This document shows, in pieces, positions 19,120-27,146 of a stretch of 64,000 nt of DNA (its first letter is position 1; each line of letters opens with the position of its first letter). The stretch is taken from NCBI RefSeq assembly GCF_001424145.1, contig NZ_LMQM01000003.1, positions 36,729 to 100,728 on the forward strand. Direction: 5' to 3'. The notes below the pieces were generated by a model. That model did no database searches and was not told the origin of the DNA. It saw only the letters and a list, made by a program, of their open reading frames with translations. The translations under genes and the position numbers were made by a program. Origin of the DNA: Chryseobacterium sp. Leaf404. GTDB lineage: Bacteria > Bacteroidota > Bacteroidia > Flavobacteriales > Weeksellaceae.

Positions 19120-19200
19120 TTAGGTTTTCAATCCTGACAACTGTGAAATTCTTTCCAAATCTTCTACCAAATGTTTCGATATTTCTTCGGTTATGGGTAC
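19120..19200 (-). pseudogene. Orphan C-terminal peptide fragment, copy 1
   Basis: The minus strand codes for VPITEEISKHLVEDLERI followed by five more residues and a stop. The same peptide is encoded at 34179-34259 with six synonymous differences and no amino-acid change over the shared core, so this was once the end of a real protein. No start or upstream coding is attached: a hairpin (19207-19240) abuts it. Parent family not recognised. Confidence 0.55.
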
Positions 19201-19206
19201 AACGCA

Positions 19207-19240
19207 AAATGGCGCCAACAAAAGAAAGTTGGCGCCATTT
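19207..19240. terminator. 13-bp perfect hairpin
   Basis: AAATGGCGCCAAC (19207-19219) and GTTGGCGCCATTT (19228-19240) are exact reverse complements around an 8-base A-rich loop. It is GC-rich in an AT-rich setting. T-runs are weak, so it is a hairpin first and a terminator only by inference. Confidence 0.6.
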
Positions 19241-19252
19241 GTTTTCATATAT

Positions 19253-19333
19253 ACTCATTTTGGAGAGCCACATAAAGTTGATGTTTTCGCAAAGGGCTTT
19301 TCCTATTTTTCGGGACGAATAAATATTATTCAT
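19253..19333 (-). pseudogene. IS1182-family transposase fragment
   Basis: The minus strand reads MNNIYSSRKIGKALCENI then NFMWLSKMS, which is the conserved N-terminal domain block of IS1182 transposases (normally ...YxNNIYSSRKIE... followed by IxFMWLSGM). Only about 27 residues survive, bounded by unrelated sequence on both sides; no terminal repeats were found. Confidence 0.7.
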
Positions 19334-19554
19334 TTACACAAAAAACAAATCTTTTACAACGATTTTTTGACGATGCTTTTTCTCACACGCATACCTTAGA
19401 TTAATCATTTTATTAAGGAAAGCATTGTAAGATGTAAGCTGCTATTCAGTAGTACTTGGTTTAGTAATAGGCACAGTCTTGGAGACTAGACCAATCATCT
19501 CATGTTCTTAAGCTGCCTTTGATAAAATCTTTGGTGAATTACTCACAAAAGCTC
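19334..19554 (-). pseudogene. Decayed 3' part of an unrecognised gene
   Basis: The minus strand encodes a protein-like stretch containing MIGLVSKTVPITKPSTTE and LTSYNAFLNKMINLRYA, ending at a TAA (19334-19336), with two in-frame stops inside. I do not recognise the family; it abuts the IS1182 scrap. Confidence 0.4.
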
Positions 19555-19756
19555 ACCAAATTTTAATTTGTCTACTCTCAAAATTGCAATCAATATCAGT
19601 TTTCACTACCAAATAATATCGATATAATTTACTGTAATTATTTTGTCCCAGCAAAAACTTTCCGCCGATTACCCTTGTTTTGGTTTAGGATAACCCTGAT
19701 TCTGTTAATTTTATTTTCAAAGCTTGATGCAATTTTGCAAGTATAAAAATCAAGAT

Positions 19757-20668
19757 ATGAATATTGTAATAACTGGCTCTTTAGGGAACATCGGAAAACC
19801 ATTAACAAAATTATTGATTGCCAATGGACATAAAGTAACAGTCATAAGTAGTAAACAAGAAAGAATTTCTGCTATAGAAGCTCTAAATGCAATTCCAGCA
19901 ATCGGAAGCATTCAAGACGCCGATTTTTTAACCCAAACATTTAGAGGCGCAGATATCGTTTATTTGATGGAAGCTTGGGAAGGGATAGGAAGCCTTTTCG
20001 ATAAGAATATAGATTTCGTAGCAGAATTCAAAAACATTGCCTATAATTATGTAAAAGCGGTTCAAGATTCCGGTGTCAAAAAGATCGTCCATTTGAGCAG
20101 CGTGGGTGCACACTCCGAAAAAGGAACCGGCAGCCTTCTGGTTCACCACACCGTTGAAAATATTTTAAGAACGCTTCCCGAAGATGTATCCATCAAGTTT
20201 ATGCGTCCTGTTGGATTTTTCACAAACATCTACCGATGGCTCCCCATGATAAAAGCACAAGGTGCGATAGTTCAAAGTTATGGTGGCGACCAGAAAGAAC
20301 CTTGGGTTTCTCCTGATGATATAGCATCCACTGTTGCTAAAGAAATGGAAAAGCCATTCAATGGAAGAACTGTACATTATCTTGCCAGTGATGAAGTTTC
20401 ACCCAATGAAATTGCACGGGTTTTAGGAAAAGCTATCGGTAACTCAGACTTGGAATGGAAAGTAATCTCTTCTGAAGAATTATTGAAACAGATGCTATCG
20501 GCAGGTATTAATGAATGGATAGCAACTGGTTTGGTTGCCATGCAGAAAGCTCAGGCAGATGGAAGTCTCTACGATGATTTTTACCTGAATAAACCTGAAT
20601 TAGGAAAAGTAAAACTTAACGATTTTGCAACCGAATTTGCAGCTGAATATAACCAACAAAATAATTGA
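19757..20668 (+). CDS. NmrA-like NAD(P)-binding protein
   Basis: A 303-residue atypical SDR counted from ATG 19757 (MNIVITGSLGNIGKPLTKLL); a start 33 bases upstream is possible but adds a poor N-terminus. GSLGNIG is the Rossmann glycine motif, and VKKIVHLSSVGAHSEKGTG and the RPVGFFTNIYRWLPMI segment match the NmrA/NAD(P)H-binding group (quinone-reductase-like QOR2 and relatives). Four bases separate its stop from the next SDR, so they form an operon. It may reduce quinones or sense the NAD(P) ratio; not decidable here. Confidence 0.88.
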   Translation: MNIVITGSLGNIGKPLTKLLIANGHKVTVISSKQERISAIEALNAIPAIGSIQDADFLTQTFRGADIVYLMEAWEGIGSLFDKNIDFVAEFKNIAYNYVKAVQDSGVKKIVHLSSVGAHSEKGTGSLLVHHTVENILRTLPEDVSIKFMRPVGFFTNIYRWLPMIKAQGAIVQSYGGDQKEPWVSPDDIASTVAKEMEKPFNGRTVHYLASDEVSPNEIARVLGKAIGNSDLEWKVISSEELLKQMLSAGINEWIATGLVAMQKAQADGSLYDDFYLNKPELGKVKLNDFATEFAAEYNQQNN

Positions 20669-20672
20669 TAAG

Positions 20673-21410
20673 ATGAAAAAAGCATTAATTACAGGAGCAA
20701 ACAAAGGAATTGGATTTGAGACAGCTAAACAGCTTTTAGAAAACGGTTATTTTGTTTTCATCGGAAGCAGAAATTATGAGAATGGCAAACTTGCTGTGCA
20801 AAAACTTAATGAAGTCGGATTTAAAAATGTTGAAGCTATACAATTGGATGTCACGGATATGACATCGATATTATCTGCCAAGCAGGTAATCAAAAGCAAA
20901 ACAGAAACTCTAGATGTACTCATCAACAATGCAGGAATTAATGGTGGATTTCCTCAGACAGCTCTGGAAGCATCGGCAGAAACTTTTCAAAAAGTAATGG
21001 ATACCAATCTTTACGGGGTGATAAGGGTTACCCAGACATTTATGGATCTACTCAGAGAATCAAACCAACCGAGAATTGTCAACGTATCATCCAGCGGATG
21101 TTCACTAGCACTTCATTGCGATCCGGATTGGAAGTATTACAGTCATAAGGCAGCATTATACCCGGCATCCAAAGCAGCAATGAATATGTACACGATCAAT
21201 CTGGCATATGAGCTACGGGATACCGCTTTCAAGGTAAATGCCGTCTGTCCCGGTTTTGTCGCGACCGATTTCAATGGTCACAGAGGTACGGGCACCGCCG
21301 AAGAGGGAGGAAAAAGAATAGCCAAATACGCAATGATTGGAAATGACGGTGTTACCGGTAAATTTATCAGTGAAGAATATAATCCTGAAACAGGGGAAAC
21401 ACCCTGGTAA
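20673..21410 (+). CDS. SDR, carbonyl-reductase-like
   Basis: A 245-residue SDR from ATG 20673, chosen because a longer frame would overlap the upstream gene. It has ITGANKGIGFETAKQL, NNAG at about 84-87, the catalytic Ser in IVNVSSSGC, and YPASKAA for the Tyr/Lys pair. The spacing between Ser and Tyr is longer than in bacterial ketoacyl reductases and resembles the eukaryotic-type carbonyl reductase group. It is co-transcribed with the NmrA-like gene and followed by an AraC gene 75 bases later, the same SDR-AraC order as at 681-1499. Confidence 0.9.
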   Translation: MKKALITGANKGIGFETAKQLLENGYFVFIGSRNYENGKLAVQKLNEVGFKNVEAIQLDVTDMTSILSAKQVIKSKTETLDVLINNAGINGGFPQTALEASAETFQKVMDTNLYGVIRVTQTFMDLLRESNQPRIVNVSSSGCSLALHCDPDWKYYSHKAALYPASKAAMNMYTINLAYELRDTAFKVNAVCPGFVATDFNGHRGTGTAEEGGKRIAKYAMIGNDGVTGKFISEEYNPETGETPW

Positions 21411-21484
21411 TTAATTCAGTATTTTTGTAAGATATAGCAGTATCATCCATAATACCAATTATTATCTGTAATTTTTTTTAAAAG

Positions 21485-22396
21485 ATGAAAGGCAAAGAAA
21501 ATAAAATATACAAATTCAACTCATTATCAGAATTCCATCAGGTATTTGGTCTTTCCAAGCCCGAAAACCCGCTGGTGAGTTTTATTCGTATTGAAGACAT
21601 GGAAATGCCTAATGAACCCCTGCCCGATTTTCTGGTGCTCGATTTTTATAAAATCGCCTATAAAGATACTATCGGGCAGGCAAAATACGGACAGCATCAC
21701 TATGATTTCGGTGAAGGAGGCCTGGTTTTTACAGCGCCGGGGCAGTTATTTGAAAAACCCTTGAATAAGAAAAGTAACGGGTACATTCTGTTGGTGCATC
21801 CTGATTTTTTCTTGTCTTACACTCTTTCAAAAAAAATCAGGCATTATGGCTTTTTCTCCTACAATACAGATGAAGCATTACGGGTTTCCGAAAAGGAAAA
21901 GGAGACCTTGTTTTCCGTTTTTAAAATTCTAGACGAAGAGCTCAAAAGCAGAATTGATGATTTCAGTCAAGATGTTATCGTTTCGCAAATAGAGCTGCTC
22001 CTTAACTATAGCAGCCGGTTCTACAAGAGGCAGTTTGCAACCTACAAGGCTGTAAACCAGAATATCATTCAGCGGTTTGAAAATGCTTTGGATATTTATT
22101 TTAATAATGAAAATGAGGAACAAAACGGAATTCCAAGTGTTCAGTATTTTGCCGAACAGTTAAATGTCTCTGCAAATTATCTGAGCGATATGTTGCGTTC
22201 ATTAACAGGACTCAACACACAACAACATATTCATCAGAGAATTATTGAGAATGCCAAAGAAATATTGTCTGCAACAGATCGTTCTGTTTCTGAAATTGCA
22301 TATCAGCTGGGATTTGATTACCCGCAGTCGTTTACAAGACTCTTTAAAAGCAAGACAAACCAAACGCCGCTGGAATTCAGGCAATCTTTTAATTAA
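21485..22396 (+). CDS. AraC-family regulator
   Basis: A 303-residue intact homologue of the truncated regulator at 1-645. The N-terminus is KIYKFNSLSEFHQVFGLSKP and the sensor part contains GYILLVHPDFFLSYTLSKKI. The C-terminal helix-turn-helix pair is SVQYFAEQLNVSANYLSDML then VSEIAYQLGFDYPQSFTRLFKSK with TNQTPLEFRQSFN. It stands downstream of the NmrA/SDR pair and 33 bases before the Crp/Fnr gene. It probably controls the oxidoreductases upstream. Confidence 0.9.
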   Translation: MKGKENKIYKFNSLSEFHQVFGLSKPENPLVSFIRIEDMEMPNEPLPDFLVLDFYKIAYKDTIGQAKYGQHHYDFGEGGLVFTAPGQLFEKPLNKKSNGYILLVHPDFFLSYTLSKKIRHYGFFSYNTDEALRVSEKEKETLFSVFKILDEELKSRIDDFSQDVIVSQIELLLNYSSRFYKRQFATYKAVNQNIIQRFENALDIYFNNENEEQNGIPSVQYFAEQLNVSANYLSDMLRSLTGLNTQQHIHQRIIENAKEILSATDRSVSEIAYQLGFDYPQSFTRLFKSKTNQTPLEFRQSFN

Positions 22397-22428
22397 TAGA
22401 AGAGAAACCTGTAACTTAAAGATAAAAG

Positions 22429-23004
22429 ATGATGGACGACGACTATACTTCACTAAGAAAACATATCGAAAAAATTGTACAGCTCACGGATGAGGAATTT
22501 GCTTTTGTAAGCAAACATTTTAATTTTGAAAAATTTAAAAAGAAAGAGTCCCTTTTTACTGGAGGCGATCCGGTGAAATACGTATATTTTGTTATTTCTG
22601 GCCTTCTAAAACTTTTTTATACCGATAAAGAGGCTAAAGAGCACATTGTTTCATTCGCTATGGAAGATTGGTGGGAAACAGATTTTCAGGCTTATTATAC
22701 CGAAAGCAATGCTCTGCTTACATTGGAATGTCTAGAAGACACCAGGGTTCTAAGTTTATCGCTGGAGGATTTTGAAAAGCTTTGTAACGGTTTGCAGAAG
22801 ATGGAACGTTTCTTTCTAAAAAAATCCATTGCAGGGCATATTGGTTCCGAGAGACGTATTTTATCCTTTCTGACGTCTGGAGCCAAAGACAGATATGAAC
22901 AGCTGCTTGCGAAAAGTCCATCATTAATGCAGAGAATTCCAAAGTCGCTTCTTGCCTCATACTTAGGAGTTTCAAGAGAAACCCTCAGCCGCTTAATTTC
23001 TTGA
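22429..23004 (+). CDS. Crp/Fnr-family regulator
   Basis: A 191-residue Crp/Fnr protein. The cyclic-nucleotide-binding-type barrel is seen in ESLFTGGDPVKYVYFVISG and KEHIVSFAMEDWWETD. A C-terminal helix-turn-helix follows (IPKSLLASYLGVSRETLSRLIS). The recognition helix has R-E-x-x-x-R in the same order as E. coli CRP (SRETVGR), which predicts a TGTGA half-site. Exactly that site lies 12 bases after its stop, before the RidA gene. Fnr Fe-S cysteines are absent, so it is not an oxygen sensor. The effector is unknown. Confidence 0.9.
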   Translation: MMDDDYTSLRKHIEKIVQLTDEEFAFVSKHFNFEKFKKKESLFTGGDPVKYVYFVISGLLKLFYTDKEAKEHIVSFAMEDWWETDFQAYYTESNALLTLECLEDTRVLSLSLEDFEKLCNGLQKMERFFLKKSIAGHIGSERRILSFLTSGAKDRYEQLLAKSPSLMQRIPKSLLASYLGVSRETLSRLIS

Positions 23005-23015
23005 TAGCTACAAAT

Positions 23016-23031
23016 TGTGAGGTTTGTCACA
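23016..23031. promoter_or_regulatory. Perfect CRP-type box TGTGA-N6-TCACA
   Basis: TGTGA (23016-23020), six bases, then TCACA (23027-23031), between the Crp/Fnr stop (23004) and the RidA start (23083). The regulator upstream has a CRP-like recognition helix, so this is its likely operator. Confidence 0.75.
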
Positions 23032-23082
23032 CGCCCTGCAGCAAAAATATCCTGAGCTTTGCATTACAATAATTTTAAAACA

Positions 23083-23472
23083 ATGGAAAAGAAAGTAATC
23101 AATCCTTGGAAATGGCAGGACGCCAGAAACTATGTGCAGGCAGTAGAAGTTAAAAATAATGAAGGAACGCTTTATGTATCAGGACAGACCGCCATCAGTG
23201 ATGACGGAATTTCGAGTGATGCAGATATGAGAACCCAAATTTTTCATACGATTGAAAATTTGGAAAAAGTAATTCTTGCAAGCAGTTATGAGATAAAAAA
23301 CATTGTCCGTCTCAATATTTACCATACCAATTCTGCCGAGTTATTTGAAAACTTTGATGTGATTCAGGAATGGCTGACCAAAAATGAGATACAGCAAACT
23401 AGCACTGTTTTGGAAGTCAAGACCCTTTTTGAAACTCTGAAAGTGGAGTTCGAAGCAACTGTGGTGAAGTAA
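23083..23472 (+). CDS. RidA (YjgF/UK114) family protein
   Basis: A 129-residue RidA-family protein from ATG 23083 (MEKKVINPWKWQDARNYVQA). A possible start 24 bases upstream is less likely. Core segments are LYVSGQTAISDDG, MRTQIFHTIENLEKVILAS and VLEVKTLFETLKVEFEATV. The position of the archetypal catalytic Arg105 appears to be Thr or Ser (STVLEVKTLF), which suggests a non-archetypal Rid subgroup without imine deaminase activity; the alignment was made by eye. It is probably controlled by the Crp/Fnr protein upstream. Confidence 0.85.
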   Translation: MEKKVINPWKWQDARNYVQAVEVKNNEGTLYVSGQTAISDDGISSDADMRTQIFHTIENLEKVILASSYEIKNIVRLNIYHTNSAELFENFDVIQEWLTKNEIQQTSTVLEVKTLFETLKVEFEATVVK

Positions 23473-23483
23473 TTAGTATTTTT

Positions 23484-23516
23484 GAAGCTGGTCTAAAAGG
23501 TCAGCTTCTTTTTTTT
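23484..23516 (+). terminator. Terminator after ridA-like gene
   Basis: GAAGCTG (23484-23490) pairs with CAGCTTC (23502-23508), followed by eight Ts. Confidence 0.8.
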
Positions 23517-23616
23517 GAATGATTTGCTGACAATTTATGTATTTGCAGATACGTCCGCTTTTTATTTATAACGCCTCAATGACCACCCTTTTCTAATCTT
23601 TAGAAATTAAAACATA

Positions 23617-23675
23617 GTAACATTGAAGTTACAAAGTATGGATTTTGTTACAGTAACTTTTAGTTACAAAGTTAC
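23617..23675. promoter_or_regulatory. GTTAC/GTAAC cluster upstream of SDR gene (likely HxlR operator)
   Basis: Six copies: GTAAC at 23617 and 23653, GTTAC at 23628, 23647, 23663 and 23671. The same pentamer is clustered around the HxlR gene start at 25126-25173 and nowhere else in comparable density by eye. A TACATTTG -7 box follows at 23696-23703. Confidence 0.6.
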
Positions 23676-23850
23676 TAAAGTAAATTTAAATGATTTACAT
23701 TTGCCTCAGAATTTATAACAGCTAAACAGAGCTTCTATCGGATCACAATAAAGCATTTTTACATACTCAGCTTTTTAAATAATGAAGATAAGTGTCAAAA
23801 AAATCAATTACCCTGATAAGATATTTCCGTTTAGATTTAATTAAAATAAA

Positions 23851-24597
23851 ATGAACAAATTAAAAGACAAAGTAGCCGTTATAACAGGCGGAACTACAGG
23901 AATTGGATTTGCCACTGCGCAAGCATTCATCAATGCTGAAGCGAAAGTTTGGATCACTGGAAGAACCGCAGACAAACTGGAAAAAGCTGCCGCTGAAATC
24001 AACAGTCCAAATTTAAAAACCGTTACATCAGATACATCCAAGCTGGAAGAAATTTCCATTTTGGAAAAAGCTATTGCTGAAAGTGGCCATAAAATAGATG
24101 TACTATTTTTAAATGCTGGAATAGGAACATTTAAAGGAATTGAGCAAATGACAGAAGAAGATTTTGATGGGCAATTTAACACCAACGTTAAGGGACATTT
24201 TTTCACACTACAGAAATTAATTCCTCATTTGGCTGATGGTGCTTCGGTCATAATTACCTCTTCAACAGCGGCAACAGCGGCAAATGTTGGTACAAGTGTA
24301 TATGCCGCTACCAAAGGAGCCTTAAATAAAATTGCTCAGGTTGCTGCTAATGAGTTGGCTGGAAGAAATATCCGGGTAAATGTTGTAAGCCCTGGATCAA
24401 CGGCTACTCCCGGACTGACCAGTGTGATCTCTGAAGAAATCAAACAGCACTTTGCTAGCGTGACAGCATTGAAAAGATTGGGAGAACCTTCGGAAATTGC
24501 TCAAACCGTTTTATTTCTTGCTTCTGATGCCGCAAGTTTCATCACCGGAACTGAAATTATCGCTGACGGTGGTTATTTAAATTATGCAACTAAATAA
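23851..24597 (+). CDS. SDR oxidoreductase controlled by HxlR-type sites
   Basis: A 248-residue SDR with ITGGTTGIGFATA, LFLNAG (in place of the usual NNAG), the catalytic Ser in VIITSSTAATAANVG, YAATK for the Tyr/Lys pair, and the C-terminal ITGTEIIADGGYLNYA. It belongs to the group close to YkvO/glucose-1-dehydrogenase-like SDRs. The 5' leader is about 140 bases from the predicted -7 box. It is convergent with the HxlR gene at 24770, and the shared GTTAC clusters suggest that HxlR controls it. Substrate unknown; electrophilic carbonyls are plausible. Confidence 0.92.
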   Translation: MNKLKDKVAVITGGTTGIGFATAQAFINAEAKVWITGRTADKLEKAAAEINSPNLKTVTSDTSKLEEISILEKAIAESGHKIDVLFLNAGIGTFKGIEQMTEEDFDGQFNTNVKGHFFTLQKLIPHLADGASVIITSSTAATAANVGTSVYAATKGALNKIAQVAANELAGRNIRVNVVSPGSTATPGLTSVISEEIKQHFASVTALKRLGEPSEIAQTVLFLASDAASFITGTEIIADGGYLNYATK

Positions 24598-24722
24598 TTC
24601 CTTATAATTAATTCAAGATGGGGAGCGCAAATATTGCTCTTTTTCGGTTTGAAAGAATATTATAAAAAAACAGGAGCTTTTTAAAACAACTTGTTTAAGC
24701 GAAACTTGCAACATTAAAGTAG

Positions 24723-24760
24723 ATCCCCAATAAGAAAATGTTGGGGATTTTTACTTTTTT
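24723..24760. terminator. Terminator between convergent SDR and HxlR genes
   Basis: ATCCCCAA (24723-24730) pairs with TTGGGGAT (24741-24748), followed by a T-rich run on the plus strand. Confidence 0.7.
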
Positions 24761-24769
24761 TCGTCTGTT

Positions 24770-25123
24770 TTAATCTTTGGTAATTTCTTTTCGATGTTCT
24801 GTTCCCCAATCTGAAAGATTCCGAATCACCGATGTCAATTTTTTGCCGTGAGGCGTCAGTTCGTACAACACACTCACAGGATGGGTATTCAGAATATTTC
24901 TTTGGGCGAGTTTATTAATTTCTAATTCTTTCAATTCTTTACTCAACATTTTATTGGATATTCCGCTTACATCATTAAGCAGATCGGTGAATCTCCTTTT
25001 TTCGTTAAAACAGAGTGACGCCAAGATTGAAATTTTCCATTTGCCACTCAGCACATACATTGCGTCATTTACGGCTCTCACGTGCGCGTCACACGAATTG
25101 CTTGTTGTTTTTATGTCTGTCAT
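24770..25123 (-). CDS. HxlR-family winged-helix regulator
   Basis: A 117-residue HxlR regulator: CDAHVRAVNDAMYVLSGKW, FTDLLNDVSGISNKMLSKELKELE, and the wing VLYELTPHGKKL. Cys10 lies at the N-terminal position used for thiol sensing in HypR/YodB-type members, and Cys33 (SLCFNEK) is a second cysteine. Five GTTAC copies sit directly before its start (25126-25173) and also face the divergent monooxygenase gene at 25263, so it probably represses itself, that gene and the SDR at 23851. Confidence 0.9.
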   Translation of the reverse strand: MTDIKTTSNSCDAHVRAVNDAMYVLSGKWKISILASLCFNEKRRFTDLLNDVSGISNKMLSKELKELEINKLAQRNILNTHPVSVLYELTPHGKKLTSVIRNLSDWGTEHRKEITKD

Positions 25124-25125
25124 TT

Positions 25126-25173
25126 GTTACTTTGTTACCTATACGTTACAGTTACTTTTTGATACTTCGTTAC
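25126..25173. promoter_or_regulatory. GTTAC cluster between HxlR and monooxygenase genes
   Basis: GTTAC at 25126, 25134, 25145, 25151 and 25169. It lies between the HxlR start (25123) and the plus-strand -7 box TATATTTG (25194-25201) of the divergent gene, a position suited to dual repression. Confidence 0.65.
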
Positions 25174-25262
25174 AAATTTAAACAAATAGTTGGTATATTT
25201 GCATAAGAAAATGAGACGAATTATAAAACGTTGATTAATACAATTATAAACCCTTATAAAAA

Positions 25263-25571
25263 ATGGAAAAGTTTACATTAGCAATTAAATTTACAGCAAG
25301 ACCGGATAACCACGAACAATTTAAACAAGCCCTTACTGACCTTTTTGAAACAGTAAGCCAGCAGGAAAATTTTGTACACGCAACCATTCATCAGAATATT
25401 CAGAAGGCAGAAGAATTTCTTGTTTATGAAGTTTGGAATGAGGACATCGACCACTTTATGAATGTAACCCTTAAACAACCTTACGTCCTGGAATGGGAAC
25501 AACTATTGGTAGATATGGAAATCGTACGTGAGCCGTCGGTTTATAAGTCTTTTGCAAAATTCAAAAAGTAG
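25263..25571 (+). CDS. Antibiotic-biosynthesis-monooxygenase (ABM) domain protein
   Basis: A 102-residue single-domain ABM protein (dimeric ferredoxin-like fold, YgiN type): FTLAIKFTARPDNHEQFKQAL, then HATIHQNIQKAEEFLVYEVWN and EWEQLLVDMEIVREPSVYKSF. YgiN-type proteins are cofactor-free quinol monooxygenases; the match here is at family level only. It is divergent from the HxlR gene and shares its GTTAC sites. Quinone redox control would fit an HxlR thiol sensor. A strong terminator follows. Confidence 0.85.
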   Translation: MEKFTLAIKFTARPDNHEQFKQALTDLFETVSQQENFVHATIHQNIQKAEEFLVYEVWNEDIDHFMNVTLKQPYVLEWEQLLVDMEIVREPSVYKSFAKFKK

Positions 25572-25572
25572 A

Positions 25573-25610
25573 TAAAAAACGTCTCAAAATAATTTGAGAC
25601 GTTTTTTATT
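25573..25610 (+). terminator. Strong terminator after the ABM gene
   Basis: A 15-bp perfect stem (25573-25587 with 25592-25606; core ACGTCTCAAA/TTTGAGACGT), a 4-base loop and a T-run. Confidence 0.9.
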
Positions 25611-25795
25611 TTAAAGTTCGAAATTAACCGATTTTAAAGTTTAGGGGAGATCTTTTGGTTATAGCATCTAAAAAGATGTGCTATTAGAAATTCTTAATGA
25701 TTGGGCTTATTCTGTACTATACTTTTACATTTTTTAATTAATTAAAAATAGATAGATACGCAGAGTTTGAGATCAAATTGCTTACAAAACACCTA

Positions 25796-25817
25796 TTTAA
25801 AACAATCATTTCAAAAT
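25796..25817. promoter_or_regulatory. 22-bp operator-like motif, copy 1 (TetR gene)
   Basis: The core AAACAATCATTT is shared with 26431-26452 and 27116-27137; 19 of 22 positions agree with those copies. It overlaps the -33 region of the promoter whose -7 box TATATTTG is at 25824-25831, giving a nearly leaderless TetR mRNA. Confidence 0.7.
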
Positions 25818-25839
25818 AAGTTGTATATTTGTAACCGTT

Positions 25840-26415
25840 ATGGCAAGAAATGTAGAATTCAGCGAGGAACGGGCGATCGATAAAGCTATGGAAGTTTTTT
25901 GGACCAATGGGTACACGGCTACATCTATGCGTGACCTGACGGATGCTATGAGAATAAATAGTAGTAGCTTATACAATACCATTGGGGACAAACATACATT
26001 ATTTATCAGGTGCTTGGAGAAATACACAGAACAACGTCAGCAAAGATTTCTTGAACTGACGCAGGGGCAGGCATCTGCACTGGAGCAGCTAAAAGATCTG
26101 ATCAAAGTAGTTACGTTAAGTATAGACCAGACACCTGCTGCCTGTATGGCTATCAAAGCTTCTTTCGAGATGGCGGAACGTGATCCACAGATTCATTCGA
26201 TCCTTAAAACTGATGCTGAATTTTCTTATAACCAAGTCAGAGGTTTGCTAGAAAGAGCAATAGCTGAGGGGCAGCTACATAATGATCTGGATATGGAAGC
26301 CACCGCACATTATATCGTCAACAGTTTTACTGGTTGGTACGAAATGTATATTCTAAATAAAGATAAGAAGCAGATCCAAAAGATGGGCGATTTTTTGATC
26401 AAAACCCTTCTTTAA
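25840..26415 (+). CDS. TetR/AcrR-family regulator
   Basis: A 191-residue TetR regulator of the type paired with oxidoreductases (NVEFSEERAIDKAMEVFWTNGY, TATSMRDLTDAMRINSSSLYNTIGDKHTLF). The helix-turn-helix is followed by a TetR_C-like domain (QTPAACMAIKASFEMAERDP). It is first of a three-gene set with a nitroreductase and an SDR, each preceded by the same 22-bp motif, so this protein is the natural binder and probably represses all three genes including itself. Inducer unknown. Confidence 0.9.
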   Translation: MARNVEFSEERAIDKAMEVFWTNGYTATSMRDLTDAMRINSSSLYNTIGDKHTLFIRCLEKYTEQRQQRFLELTQGQASALEQLKDLIKVVTLSIDQTPAACMAIKASFEMAERDPQIHSILKTDAEFSYNQVRGLLERAIAEGQLHNDLDMEATAHYIVNSFTGWYEMYILNKDKKQIQKMGDFLIKTLL

Positions 26416-26430
26416 TTTTTTTTATTAAAA

Positions 26431-26452
26431 TCTGAAACAATCATTTTAAAAT
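26431..26452. promoter_or_regulatory. 22-bp operator-like motif, copy 2 (nitroreductase gene)
   Basis: Identical over all 22 bases to 27116-27137 (core GAAACAATCATTTTAAAA). It lies 19 bases before the nitroreductase start. The pattern has partial dyad symmetry (AAA....TTT around the centre). Confidence 0.75.
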
Positions 26453-26471
26453 ACATATTAAAATTATATAT

Positions 26472-27101
26472 ATGAAATTATTAGAAAATTTGAACTGGCG
26501 TTATACCGTGAAAAAGTTCAGCAACCAAAAAGTAGATCAGGAAAAAATTGACAAGATCATTGAAGCTATCAATCTGTCTGCTTCCTCGGGTGGGTTGCAG
26601 CCTTATAGGATCTTCATTATTGAAAATAAGGAACTTCAAAAAAAATTGAGAGGAGAATCTTTTAATGCGCAGATAGAAGAAGCTTCACATGTGATCGTTT
26701 TTGCTTCCTATCATAAAATGACAAAAGGATATATTGAAGAATTCATGAATTTGAATGCTAAAGTACGCAATATGCCGATTTCTGAATTGGAAGATTACAA
26801 AAATGCATTAGAATTTTATCATCTTAATAAGACTGAAGAAGAAAGTGCTATATGGGCTGCAAAGCAAGCTTATATCGGCCTGGGTACTGCACTAATTGCA
26901 GCTGCTGAATTAAAAGTTGATGCCACACCAATGGAGGGTTTCGATTCCCAAATTGTAAACGAAGCTCTAAGTCTGGACGGAAAAAGTTTAAACAGCGTTC
27001 TGTTATTAGCCTTAGGTTACAGAGATTCAGAGAATGACTGGAATATAAAGCTTAAAAAAGTACGTCTTCCCATAGAAGAGTTTTCCACAATCATCAAATA
27101 A
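26472..27101 (+). CDS. Nitroreductase-family NAD(P)H oxidoreductase
   Basis: A 209-residue FMN-dependent nitroreductase-like protein: NLNWRYTVKKFSNQKVDQEKI, LSASSGGLQPYRIFIIEN, AWAAKQAYIGLGTALIAAAE-type middle (AIWAAKQAYIGLGTALIA) and MEGFDSQIVNEALSL. It matches the NfsB/DHPR-like group in Bacteroidota. It would reduce nitro groups or quinones using NAD(P)H through a homodimer. Its promoter carries the same operator as its regulator and the next SDR gene. Confidence 0.9.
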   Translation: MKLLENLNWRYTVKKFSNQKVDQEKIDKIIEAINLSASSGGLQPYRIFIIENKELQKKLRGESFNAQIEEASHVIVFASYHKMTKGYIEEFMNLNAKVRNMPISELEDYKNALEFYHLNKTEEESAIWAAKQAYIGLGTALIAAAELKVDATPMEGFDSQIVNEALSLDGKSLNSVLLLALGYRDSENDWNIKLKKVRLPIEEFSTIIK

Positions 27102-27115
27102 TTTTTTTCATTTAA

Positions 27116-27137
27116 TCTGAAACAATCATTTTAAAAT
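27116..27137. promoter_or_regulatory. 22-bp operator-like motif, copy 3 (SDR gene)
   Basis: It is the exact duplicate of copy 2 and lies 9 bases before the SDR start at 27147. Confidence 0.75.
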
Positions 27138-27146
27138 TTTCGTTAC

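Noticed and set aside
19103..19333. A continuous 76-residue minus-strand frame as a real gene
   Set aside because: It is a chimera: an IS1182 fragment, then a hairpin, then an out-of-frame reading of the orphan peptide region.
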